Below the pieces are notes generated by a model. The model saw only the letters and a program-made list of their open reading frames with translations, did no database searches and was not told the origin of the DNA. This document shows, in pieces, positions 12,286-21,820 of a stretch of 38,969 nt of DNA. The stretch covers positions 1 to 38,969 of the forward strand of contig QAXH01005250.1 in the NCBI GenBank assembly GCA_004335635.1. The letters run 5' to 3'. How positions within the stretch are numbered: position 1 is the stretch's first letter; every line of letters begins with the position of its first letter. This DNA comes from Chloromonas sp. AAM2. Its lineage: Eukaryota; Chlorophyta; Chlorophyceae; Chlamydomonadales; Chlamydomonadaceae. The translations under genes and the position numbers were made by a program.

Positions 12286-12550
12286 GTGCAGGGGCAAGGG
12301 AGAAGATGATGATGGTGATGAGGATGAGGAGGGAGGGACCGCACCCAAGGGAAAGGGCAAGGCAGGGAAGGCGGGCAAGGGCCAAGGCACATCCAGCGCA
12401 ACCCCAGAGAAGGCAAAGTCTCCTGGCAAGGGACGCAAGACCAAAGCATCTGAAGCAGCAGGGAAAGAGGATGACGCAGCAGCTGGGACCAGTAAGGCCA
12501 AGGGCAAGCGGCAGAAGACTTTGCACGAGAGCTTTTCTGCGAAGAAGTGA
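5894..12550 (+). CDS. UVR3: (6-4) photolyase / animal-like cryptochrome (plant UVR3 type), with an extra Lys-rich tail
   Basis: Exons: 5894-5935, 6135-6301, 6673-6718, 7114-7170, 7532-7633, 8022-8260, 8894-8946, 9222-9341, 9527-9617, 10043-10198, 10680-10793, 11139-11164, 11519-11620, 11804-11986, 12292-12550; about 585 residues. Order of motifs: N-terminal antenna/Rossmann domain ([20 protein letters not shown]), [24 protein letters not shown], then the FAD domain with [20 protein letters not shown] (the two catalytic-type His of (6-4) photolyases, about residues 363 and 367), [14 protein letters not shown] and [13 protein letters not shown] as in plant UVR3. It should repair UV (6-4) photoproducts in DNA using blue light and FAD; some algal members also act as photoreceptors. 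Exon 6 is 239 bp, one base short of a codon multiple, and the frame breaks in an 11-C run at 8118-8128. The last exon adds an 86-residue basic tail not found in plant UVR3. Confidence 0.93.
6938..7047 (+). repeat. Near-perfect inverted repeat (51-bp arms, 8-bp loop) in photolyase intron 3
   Basis: Arm 6938-6988 and arm 6997-7047 are reverse complements at 50 of 51 positions, with an 8-base loop at 6989-6996. It lies in the intron between exons 3 and 4, so the unspliced transcript would fold into a long hairpin. It could be a miRNA/siRNA precursor or a small foldback element (MITE). Confidence 0.95.
8118..8128 (+). other. Poly-C run at the photolyase frame break
   Basis: Eleven C in a row inside exon 6. 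The frame reading [18 protein letters not shown] enters it. The frame reading [16 protein letters not shown] and TVFK leaves it, offset by one base. The region codes a Pro-rich linker in either frame. A 12-C run would join both halves. A homopolymer length error is the simplest cause; a real mutation is the alternative. Confidence 0.85.
8371..8700. repeat. Degenerate repeats of the motif CTATCCGGCTG in photolyase intron 6
   Basis: Variants of atccggctg, ctatccgaat and catcaggctg recur about a dozen times at irregular spacing. The block is non-coding and lies between exons 6 and 7. Confidence 0.6.
9672..9740 (+). repeat. Dispersed repeat copy A (A-run + GTTTGCCAGTT-GGGACA family)
   Basis: It reads an A-run, then aagtttgccagttgtaggac, then aatcctggga and ggaaccgcctg. 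Similar blocks occur at 21841, 35408 and 36795, all non-coding. It lies in photolyase intron 9. Confidence 0.65.
11444..11488 (+). repeat. 15-bp tandem repeat, three copies, photolyase intron 12
   Basis: The unit tgacatgacactcac begins at 11444, 11459 and 11474, about 30 bases before the acceptor of exon 13. Confidence 0.85.
12226..12290 (+). repeat. (TG)n microsatellite just before the photolyase tail exon
   Basis: An almost pure TG dinucleotide run with a few interruptions ends in the acceptor gtgtgtgcag for the final exon at 12292. UG-rich tracts near 3' splice sites can bind splicing factors in other eukaryotes, so it may affect inclusion of the tail exon. Confidence 0.9.
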
Positions 12551-12600
12551 TGGCTGCAGTTGTTGATTCTTCAAAGACAGGGGGCATCAGGACTGGGCAC
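12292..12600 (+). repeat. Duplicated tail exon, photolyase copy
   Basis: This exon and the start of its 3' UTR closely match 21516-21820, the last exon and 3' UTR of the CobW gene. Shared protein blocks are [29 protein letters not shown] and KTLHES. Shared DNA includes tctcctggcaagggacgcaa and gcatctgaagcagcagg. After the stop, both read gctgcagttg then a cctccaaaaa-like stretch and gctgggcac-like text. Confidence 0.92.
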
Positions 12601-14054
12601 AGCACAGCGATGACCATCACGCAACGATCAGTAAGCCATTGACGTACTTAAATTTTATTTATTTGATTTCGAGACTGTATTTGAGTTTGGCTCAGACTAT
12701 GAAGCCCACGTTTCAGGGCCTTTCCGAACTGCAACTTGTTTATTGATTGAGATGGCATTGACAGCAACGTGCTGCACCACTGCGAGCTCAAGACACAGTG
12801 TCCGTTGTCAAGCAGCTGCTAGGAAAGACAAACTGGTATCCATGCAATCTAAGCAAGTAGCTGTGGACTTGTGCGCTTCAAGTTGTGCGCTTCAAGTTGA
12901 GCAAGTTTCGACATGACTGGGTTTTGCTGCCAGCCAGGCCGCCAGTGACTGAGGTTACCCCTTCTCCTTTTTTGATCAGGGTAGGGTTACGGCGGTACAC
13001 ATCCCATCCCGTGTCCTTTGACGGCTTGGGCCGAAATCAACCAACCCAACCAACTGACAAACGAATACAATTGCAGATGTTCAGATGTTCTTGCATGGCA
13101 CAGGTACATATAGCAATCAAGGCACGCCAAGTGTCCTCAGTCTGCAAAGGCACAGCTCTAGATGCCTGCCAGAGTTTTCAAATCTGTTGGAATGCTGGTC
13201 GATCGCCTTGTCGCATGGCCACTGGCGAATGCAAGCAATTGGGAGAGCAGGCTAGCATGCTGTCAGTTCAATTGAACGGCCATGCATCAATTCTAGCAAG
13301 CCATACCAGGTCAATAAGCACTTCAATTAGCTTGAGTTTGGATGCAAGCAAGAGGGTAACATGCAGTTGGTTGGGACCAAGAGCACCAATACACACGTAC
13401 GCACACGCAAGAGTTGTGATAAGGCTCCATGGTCGCCCAGGCAGTCCCGCCTCGCAGGTTTGGCCTCAGGCTGAGCATGCGAAGGACAGGTGCGCATTCG
13501 ACGTATCTAGCTGAGTGCAGGTGCCTTGGTATGTGATCGGCTGACCCAGTGACTGCTGCGGCTAGCCGCCTCCGGTCTGCTGATGCTTGCGGGTGGCGCA
13601 CTGGGGTTCACTGAAGCCGTCGCTTACTGCATGTAATTTAATTCGTGCACGCAGGCTTCTAGCTAACGAAGTCAGCTACCAGGACAGACAGCCGCAGCGA
13701 TGGCACATGTCGGCCGCTACCTGAGTCATCATTCGCGCGCCGGGTAGGCGGAGATTGCGGCCCGCTCATCAGCCTCGTACCTGTGCGTGCAGGTACAGGT
13801 GTCATCAGGCCCGCTGTACTCCTGTCCGGCGCATCGACCTGGTACCTGGGCGGCGGACAGGGGTACATCCTCGGATTTGCAGGCGTACCAGTCTCGGACA
13901 GGGGTACCAGCCTTGTACATGCGCGGCTGCCTTCATTTTCGCCTTTAATGTTCGCGGCCATCCCATAAAGGTGCTGCTTGTTCTGATTTTGATGCAATAA
14001 ATCAGTTCTCGGCATAATCTGCCACGGGTTCAGGCGACGGCGATCATCACCAAG
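12551..14054. other. Intergenic region between photolyase and the CobW gene; no gene recognised
   Basis: About 1.5 kb. It holds the photolyase 3' UTR, one copy of a dispersed motif (12976-13028) and the CobW 5' region. A 209-codon open frame at 12885-13514 shows no domain and contains the dispersed motif, so I do not call it a gene. Confidence 0.55.
12976..13028 (+). repeat. Dispersed repeat, copy 1 (GCGGTACACATCCC-GTCCTTTGACGGCTT)
   Basis: It follows a pyrimidine-rich stretch and reads atcagggtagggttacggcg then gtacacatcccatcc and gtcctttgacggctt. It matches 20644-20697 closely, including the upstream pyrimidine tract. Confidence 0.8.
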
Positions 14055-17000
14055 ATGGTAGCCAGGCTCCATGACTTGACACTGGGCTGCATCTTTGAAA
14101 ATCTGCTCGTAGAAGTGTACAGTTTGGAGGGAGTCAGTCCGGCTTCAAAGCCTAAAGACCCTGCATACACGGCTGTGGTCCGAGATCCATCAGGCTACGC
14201 TTCCTTGGTGTTCCGGGCCTCGAAGAAGTGCCAGCCCAGCAGTGTCAAAAAGGGCAAATATTACCTGATGTCAGGTACAGATTTTGCTGCAACAGCCTTC
14301 CACATGACACTCATCGATCAATCTGCTGCTGCAGATCCATCCAATCCAACCTGATCCATCCAATCACGTGTACGGGTTTCAAATCACACAAGCAGATGCG
14401 TCTCGGCGTCCCAGAAGTGCATTATTTACCTGTAACCGAGCTTGGTCATTATATCAAGCTGTGCGATGGTCTGTTCGCCTGCAGGGTGCGTCACAAGCTA
14501 CAAAGGGCGCATGCAAATCCAGACCGGCGGAAGTTGGGGCTGCATGCAGAAAGTCAACGGCATGGAGGTGAGGGCGAGAGACAGGGAAAAGAGCACAGCA
14601 GCCCATATTCCTGTGCTTAAAAACTTAGCTCTGCTCACCTGGCCGCCATGACGCGCGACTTACCTGAGCTCTTATGTTTGAGTCACCTGCATCACTCGTC
14701 AATTCTTTAAGAGCTTGTCATTGCATTGACGAATCGGAAGAGATGGTGGACTTGCTTTGAAAGCTTGCCTGTCTGTCGTGCTCTATTGACCTCTATCGTG
14801 CCCTCCTGCCATCCCGTTTCCACACGTGATGTACCGCCTGGTTTTGCAGTTCTCCTGCCCGCTTCCTTTCACGCCCGCCCACGACTTGTCCGCCCTGGAG
14901 CGTTGGTACGGTGTCCTTCTCATCCGGCCCTCGCCCCAGCCAGACCAATGGCTGGGCTACCTCCTTCCACCACCACCCTACCCTGCAGCACCAGCCGACC
15001 GCCAGCCAAACCGCACCCCGTCAACCAAGGATCCTGTCCCCACAGTCATGCCACGTTTCACAGAAACCGATCGTGCGGCGGCTGTCCGCAGCCTGGATGT
15101 CGTTCTCTGCATGCAGCAGGACTCTTTCAACGTTACGCAGCTGCCTGCAGCCGTGCATGTGGAGCCCCTTCCTGTGGCAAGCTTGGCGAAGGGCGGCGCG
15201 GTGGCGCGGGTGGTGCAAGTTCACTTGGCCGTCCTCACTTGTCCGGCAGAAGAGATGCATCTTGCAGTGGGCAAAGATGTCGGGAAATGGGTTCCAGTGG
15301 ATCGTATGCAGCAGCATTTGGTGCAGGAATGGGGAATTGAGAGCGGCACAAGGTGGGGCCAGGTGCTGGGGCAGCTAGGCCAGGCGGCAAGGCTGGCAAA
15401 GGCGGCAGGCCTGTGGGCTGTTCCCGGCTGGAGTGCTGGAGCCCTGCCTGCCAGTGATCCTTCAGTAATAACGCCCCCGGTCACACCAGTCACACTTCCA
15501 GCGAAGGGCAGAAACGTTTCTGAGGCAGGCATGCCAGAAGTAGAGGTAGCAGCGGTTTCAACCATTGATGGTCACTGGCATCGGCATCGGTCATGTGACA
15601 CCAATGGCCCGGGAACATACGGCCACCTCACTTCAGCAGCTCACACTAAGGCCACAGCTTGTCACACATTTGGAGATTGCAGTCCACTCCCGGTCACACT
15701 TCTGAGCGGTTTCTTGGGCGCTGGGAAAACAACCCTGCTTCGCCATCTGCTCTCGAACCGTGCTGGTTTGAAAGTGGCAGTGATTGTCAACGATATGGCG
15801 GAGCTCAACATTGACGCTAGCCTGGTGAGGGAGGCTAGGTAGCAAAATTGTTGACGTTGAACGTTGAATGTGATTGGCCTACTGTGACCAGTAACGTTAC
15901 TGTGTAATGTAATTCGCCTTTGGTTCAGATTGGTAAGCACGGCACGCTTGTATCAGCCCAGGAGAAGCTTGTGGAGCTGAGCAACGGGTGCATCTGCTGC
16001 ACACTCAGGGATGCACTGGTGGAGCAGGTGGGCGGGTGTGGGGGACAGTGGGACTTGGCGGGTGGGGCGCGTGGGTGACACTGTGAGATGTGGGTCTGAG
16101 TGTGGGTGGTTCTGCTACGTACTTGGGGATGACTTAGTGGTCCTTGTTTGGCATCTGGCAGTGCGTCTGGCACGGTGGTTGAGGTTGTTGAGGCAGTTGA
16201 GGTTCGGGAAGCAGCACAGCCAGTTGAAGAGAACCAGAACAAGAGATGCAGGCCTGGTTGCCTTACTAGTGACTCATCGACCTACTGGCCATGGTGGCCG
16301 GTCATGTTATTGAATTCCAACCACTCAACTGCTTTGCATTCTCAACCGCGAGTGTTGTGAACGGATAATGACGTCAATACCTGGAATTAAAAAAAAACTT
16401 TGGTATGACCTAGTCATGTGTGCACGTGCTTGCTCGTCTTCAGGTGGCTGATCTAGCCCGCGAGGGGAAGTACGACTACCTGGTCATCGAGAGCAGCGGG
16501 GTGTCAGAGCCGATGCAGGTGGGCCGTCCGACCGTCCTAATCAACTGACAACTTGACCTACCAAATCGTTTCCTTACTCGGAACCCACGGCCTGTTTATA
16601 TTTATAATCGTTCAGCCAACCGTTGTGAACCCAACCGTTGTGATTGGGACCCACTGTCTGTTGATAGTTATAAACATAGGTGGTGCATACAGGGAAAAAT
16701 ATCGGTGATACATATAAGGACGCACTCGTTCATCACCACCTTGAATTCAACGGCTTGCTCATGCCTGACTGTTGGCTTGCCTCAGTGTTCGTTTAAGGCT
16801 GAAAAGGCGTACCACTGACTGGACTTTTGATTGATTCAGTTTTCATCTGTCCTTGAGTTGCGGGACACATCCCATCTGTGCAGTGTCCGCATCGGCACTG
16901 ATGTAAACAGTCAACAACAAGAACAGGAATTACGGAGACCGCAGTGCGTAACAACAACACGTGTGTCCTGTGTTCCTCCTCCGCTGCAGGTTGCCGAAAC

Positions 17001-20000
17001 GTTTGCCTTTGGTTTGGACGAAGAGGGTCGTGCGATGGCCCCCAGGCTGCCACGCCTACAGCCAAAGGATCCAGCTCCTGCCAGCGCGGGACAGAATGGA
17101 GACGTGCCGGGACAGGCGGAGGTGGCGGGGATGGAAGCAGAGCTCCCGTTGGCACAGCTGGCACAGTTGGACACGTGTGTGACGGTGGTGGATGCATCGA
17201 ACCTGCTGGAGAATCTACACAGCTTGCAGACACTGAGGGTGAGCGCAAGCAATGTGTTCATGGAGAGGGCAGTTATGGGCAGGACGGTTCTCGGTTGTTG
17301 GTTGCGACAAATCCGTCAGCTGATATACAATTTTGCATCGCCTAAATATAGCTTCTACCTAGAAAACCTCTGCTGCGCTTGAAGGCCCCAGACAGACAAA
17401 AGGAACAGTGACATGGCGAGCTGTGTAGTGGTCTCCGGGCTTGAATTCTGGTAGGACTTGAGTTGTACTCTACCGTACATGAAGTGCCATGCTTGTGTAC
17501 TCTACCGTACATGAAGTGCCATGCTTGTGTACTCTACCGTACATGAAGTGCCATGCATGTGTACTCTACCGTACATAAAGTGCCATGCTTGTGTACTCTA
17601 CCGTACATGAACTGCCTATCAATAAGTTATGTGCTGTACACATGCATGAACTGTACCATGCCCTACACATGCATGAACTGTACCATGCCGTACACATGCA
17701 TGAACTGTGACTTTCACAGGAGCGGCACGGAGGACTGGCAGTGGAGGAGGACAGTGGTCGCACTGTGGCAAATCTGTTGGTGGATCAGATAGAGTTCGCC
17801 GACGTCATCTTACTTAACAAGGTGAATAATACGCAAGAAAGCAAGCAATGGAATGAATGATTTCTTGTGTTGTGCTTCTTGGTCGATAGATGAAGCAGTT
17901 GTGCATCAGATCGATTGTGTTGATACCAGTGTTTTCGTTCTTTGATCAATGTTGATTGATTCTCGTCAAGGACTTCCTCTCGATTATGTTGCATTACCAA
18001 CCTTCGTCCTATGCTGCTGATTGATGTTAGTTTCCTCTTGATTGTGTGGGAACAACCTTGATTGACGTCCTCAGTGATGTGTGACCGCTTCTTTCGTTCG
18101 ACGGCTCCTGAAGCCTCCCTTCTCTGCCCCCATCTCTCTTGTGCCCCTGCAGATCGACACGGTGCCCCCTGCAGCCCTGCCCCGCCTCACTGCCCTCCTT
18201 ACCGCACTCAACCCGGGGGCAAGGCTGCTGCCCACCACACACAGCCACGTGGAGCTACGGCACGTGCTCAACACTGGTGGGTCGTCATGACCACTGGCTG
18301 CTTCAAGCTCGCTGTCAGTGTCCTTTTGATTTCACTTCCTCAGGGCCGTCAAGACGGCATGGCTTGCTTTGTGCTCCTCTTGTGCATGGCTTGCTTTGCG
18401 CTCCCAGCAGCTGCATGGCATCGTTCAACGCAGCCTTTCCATGTAAGAGCTCTTACTGGCTTGTGAGGCGGTCGGCATACAGGCAAAGGGGCACCACTCG
18501 TCCAATGAGAACGAGTTGCAAGAAAAATGGCAGCCTCGTACAGCTCCAAGTCCTTAAAGTTCTGGTGCCACCAACAGGCCGTCCTGAACAAGACAGCTGG
18601 GGCTGTACGACCAAGTGCCCCACATGTAAAACCCGTGGACCACCCGTCCCGCATGTGCCGCATAAAACAAAAACGTGGCATTTTACAAATGGCAAAGTTG
18701 ATGTCTACTCGCATGAGCAAACTCAAACTCTGCACGTGTTCCATGCAACCACATGTGTTCAACGTGCAGGTCGCTTCAGCATGGAGCGCGCTGAGCAGTC
18801 TGCCGGATGGCTGCAGGCGCTGAGGGAGGGCAGGGAGCTCACCCCCGAGACCGCGGAGTACGGCATCACCAGCTGGGTATACAGGGCCAGGAGGTGGGTG
18901 TACAGGGCCACGCCACAGGCGCGGGTCAGGGTCAGGGTTAGGGTTAGGGTTAGGGTTAGGGTTAGGGTTAGGGTCAGGGTTTGGGGTGTGGAGAGGGGCA
19001 CAGGCATGTTGGAGAGGGCAGGAAGGAAAGGCAACGATCATCCTCAATGCAATCATGCATCCACAATTGATCAACTCTTAGGACCAACCCTTGAGCCCTT
19101 GAGCCATGTACGGTGAATCCAGTTCTGATCTTGGCCCAATCGACAGCATGTTGCTTTCCTTGCCACGACGCTTCAACCAGTCGTGTCCCTTCCCCTTCCT
19201 GCCATTCGACCCCCTTTGTTTGTTCCCACAGGCCCTTCCACCCCCAGCGCTTACACGCCTTCATGCAACAGTACTTCATCCTTCAGGAACCAGACTGGTC
19301 GGGAGCCCTGCAAGCTGAGGATGGCCATGCCGAGCCAAGTGCTTCACTGGTGCCCGCAACTCAGGCTCTAGCAGCAGCAGCCCAGCAGCTAGCACAGGCA
19401 CTGGCACCAGCCACCAGCCAGCCACCGGCCAGCCACAGCCCAGCCGCACCAGCCGGTATCCAGCAGGCAGCTGCTAATGTTGTTGCTGCTGCTGCTGCAA
19501 CCGCTGCCGCCGCCGCTGCCGCGGCCGCTGCCGCCGCCGGTCAGATACAGCCAGCAGCACCAGCTGCCAACGAAGACCCACCACCCCATCAGCAATCAGC
19601 CAGTGCATGTGATGCGCATGGATGTTCTACCCATGTGGGTGCATACGACGGGCCATCCCCCGGTGAAGTCGATCCCCTGGGGCGAAGGCAGGCGGCTCGC
19701 ATGGCGCGGTTTGGCACACTTCTGCGCAGCAAGGGCTATGTGTGGCTGGCGGGGCGGGACGACCATTGCGTGGAGTGGAGTTCCGCCGGGGGAATCCTGC
19801 ACTTTGGGCCCGGAGGGCCTTGGTATGATGTCCTGCCAAGGTATATGCTACACATAAGGAATGTGGTAAATCTGGGCAAAAGCGTAGCACAGCGGGCATG
19901 TTGCTTATGAAGTTATTTAAGGGCGAACGTTCTGTACAATGGAGCTATATCCCGCCGCACCTTCGGTGGGTGAGCAGTAAAGCATAACTATCTGAACCAA

Positions 20001-21768
20001 TTTTCTGAAAATCCAAAATGACCTGATACCTGACCTTTCGTACCTAACTGTGCCTTATCCAGGCGCATTGTTGTGCCTTATCCAGGCGCATTGTTATGCC
20101 TTATCCAGGCGCATTGTTATGATTCATTCCCCAACTGAACGCTGCCCATGGCCTCATCCCTGCAGGAATGCCTGGCCTTGAACTGAGAGCTGCACTCAGA
20201 TTCGCCACACAAGTGTGCCGCACACGCAACCTTGCTGTGTGACCCTTGCCTGGCCTGCGCCGCAGGGAGGCTTGGCCCGACGACGCTCTCAAGGTGGCGG
20301 AGATGGAGAGGGACTTCCTGCCTGGCAGGCCCGAGATCGGGGACAGGCGCCAGGAGCTGGTCATCATCGGCATGCAGGTGAGGGAAGTGGGGTAGCTGGT
20401 TGGTTGCAAAAAGTAGCCGGTTGGTTGGTGATAGTGTCCAATGATGGTCTGTGTTTGCTTTCAAGCTAGCTGTGAAGATCAGCTTGTGGGTATGACATTG
20501 ATCATTGCCAAACTTGCATGGAGTGATATTGCGCCTCTGTCTCCCTGGTTTTCCCCCTTTTTTAGCCGCTTGCCCTCCCTTCTATCTTTGGGTCTGTTTC
20601 TGCCGTTCTTTCTGTCTTTCTTGCTCTTCTTGTTTCTTCTTGCTCAGGGTAGGTCAGGGCGGTACACATCCCGTCCCCCGTCCTTTGACGGCTTTCCTGC
20701 TGTAACAAATCAATTAATCAGTCTGGGTCACTGCGGCTTCCATGTGGGTTTCAGGACCTGAAACCCAATCCTAAGCCCTGAATCTAACCCAAGGTTCTGT
20801 GTGTATGTGCCCAGGTTGACCGTGAGGCCCTCACGTCTGCGTTGGATGCTTGTCTTTGCTTGGAGGAGGAGGCGGGGCGGCTAAGAGCAGGCGGGGCAGA
20901 ACTTGGCGAAGATCCATTCCAGCAGTGGCCACACATAACGGTGAGTGACTGGTGGTCGGCTGCTGGTCGTTGCTAGTTGATTGTAGGTGGCGTTGGTTGT
21001 AGGAGGCCTAGTTGGAGATGGTTGCCGGGCGTTGGATTTGTCACGGTTTCTAAGGTTATCTCTTTCCACCCCTTCGGTGCACGTACAGTACAGAACACAC
21101 AAACGCAGGAAAGTTTGCTGTACTCAGCAGAAGTGGCTGTGCCATCTCACTGTGTCATGTACCGCCACAGTTTCTCATCCAATGCACTCTTGTTACATGC
21201 CCTGTCCATTACCACATAAGCTGGTCCCCTCATGCCAATGCAGGATTTTATGGAGATTGAAAGCGAAGAGGAGGAAGAAGAAGCAGATGAGATGGATGAG
21301 GATTGTGAGGCGGAGGGAGAAGAAGAAGCAGACGAAGGGTGAGAGGGGTATGTGAGGGAACCGCACTGTTATTGGAGCCAACATGTTTTGATGCGCTTGT
21401 GGGCTACTGCAAGCGTATCTGGAAGTTCTGCAAGAAACCAGTCTTTCCAAACAGGGCAACAGGCGAGCAGTTGCTTTGTTGCAGTCAGGGCATTTGCAAT
21501 GTCTGTATTCTTCAGGAGCCAGGCAGAGGACGACAATGATGTTGAAGGGACCGCATCCAAGGGGAAGGGAAAGGCAGCCAAGGGCCAAGGCACATTCAGC
21601 GCAACCCCCGAGAAGGCCAAGTCTCCTGGCAAGGGACGCAAGTCCAAGGCATCTGAAGCAGCAGGAAAGGCTGTGGCGGGGGCAGGGGATGGCGCAGATG
21701 CTGGGACCAGTAAGGCTCAGGGCAAGCGCCGAAAGACCTTGCACGAAAGCCTTTCTGTCAAGAATTAA
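14055..21768 (+). CDS. CobW/COG0523 P-loop GTPase (metal chaperone-like) fused to an N-terminal OB-fold-like domain and an acidic/basic tail
   Basis: Exons: 14055-14274, 14485-14567, 14850-15824, 15929-16027, 16444-16518, 16990-17238, 17720-17821, 18153-18276, 18770-18893, 19232-19840, 20266-20377, 20815-20940, 21244-21338, 21516-21768; about 1081 residues. Residues 1-105 resemble an OB fold of the SOSS-B/ssDNA-binding kind ([15 protein letters not shown]...[20 protein letters not shown]). A Pro-rich, unrecognised segment follows. The CobW GTPase shows the P-loop GFLGAGKTT (about 388-396), the hallmark metal motif GCICC (447, 449, 450), [12 protein letters not shown] (600-603) and the C-terminal signature [14 protein letters not shown]0523 GTPases deliver Zn or other metals to client proteins. 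A poly-Ala/Gln/Pro insert interrupts the C-terminal domain in exon 10. The end is acidic (about 966-997), then Lys-rich, shared with the photolyase. The ATG at 14055 has A at -3 and G at +4. The reading frame is open across the OB/CobW junction in exon 3, so a fusion is the direct reading, though two overlapping transcripts are possible. Confidence 0.88.
17465..17620 (+). repeat. 32-bp tandem repeat, about five copies, CobW intron 6
   Basis: Units begin with gtactctaccgtacatga at 17465, 17497, 17529, 17561 and 17593; the last is partial. Point changes separate the copies. Confidence 0.93.
17636..17711 (+). repeat. 27-bp tandem repeat, about three copies, CobW intron 6
   Basis: Units tacacatgcatgaactgta begin near 17636, 17663 and 17690. 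The array ends just before the acceptor of exon 7 at 17720. Confidence 0.9.
18923..18986 (+). repeat. Interstitial telomere-like array (GGGTTA)6 in CobW intron 9
   Basis: Two GGGTCA units, six perfect GGGTTA units, one GGGTCA and one GGGTTT. It begins 29 bases after the donor of exon 9 (exon end 18893). On the transcript strand it is G-rich and could form a G-quadruplex. Confidence 0.95.
20051..20119 (+). repeat. 23-bp tandem repeat, three copies, CobW intron 10
   Basis: The unit tgccttatccaggcgcattg plus three bases begins at 20051, 20074 and 20097. Confidence 0.93.
20644..20697 (+). repeat. Dispersed repeat, copy 2 (GCGGTACACATCCC-GTCCTTTGACGGCTT)
   Basis: It lies in CobW intron 11 and matches the intergenic copy at 12976-13028, including the pyrimidine-rich stretch before it. 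Confidence 0.8.
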
Positions 21769-21820
21769 TTGCTGCAGTTGATCCTCCAAAAACAAGGGAC
21801 AGCAGAGCTGGGCACGGAAC
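21516..21820 (+). repeat. Duplicated tail exon, CobW copy
   Basis: This is the last exon and proximal 3' UTR of the CobW gene and the partner of 12292-12600. The tail carries [20 protein letters not shown] and ends [13 protein letters not shown]. The photolyase copy ends [13 protein letters not shown]. Confidence 0.92.

Noticed and set aside
12885..13514. 209-codon plus-strand open frame between the photolyase and CobW genes
   Set aside because: No family motif, low protein-like character, and it contains a dispersed repeat also found in an intron.
14726..15340. 204-codon plus-strand open frame
   Set aside because: It is a frame shadow of CobW exon 3.
17465..17711. Possible CRISPR-like array of direct repeats
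   Set aside because: The units are contiguous with no unique spacers, and the host is a eukaryote; these are minisatellites.
18349..19074. 241-codon minus-strand open frame
   Set aside because: It is antisense to CobW exon 9 and the telomere-like array (a PN dipeptide run).
18139..19116. 325-codon plus-strand open frame
   Set aside because: It overlaps CobW exons 8 and 9 in another frame and reads through the TTAGGG array as an RV-dipeptide run; it has no conserved domain.
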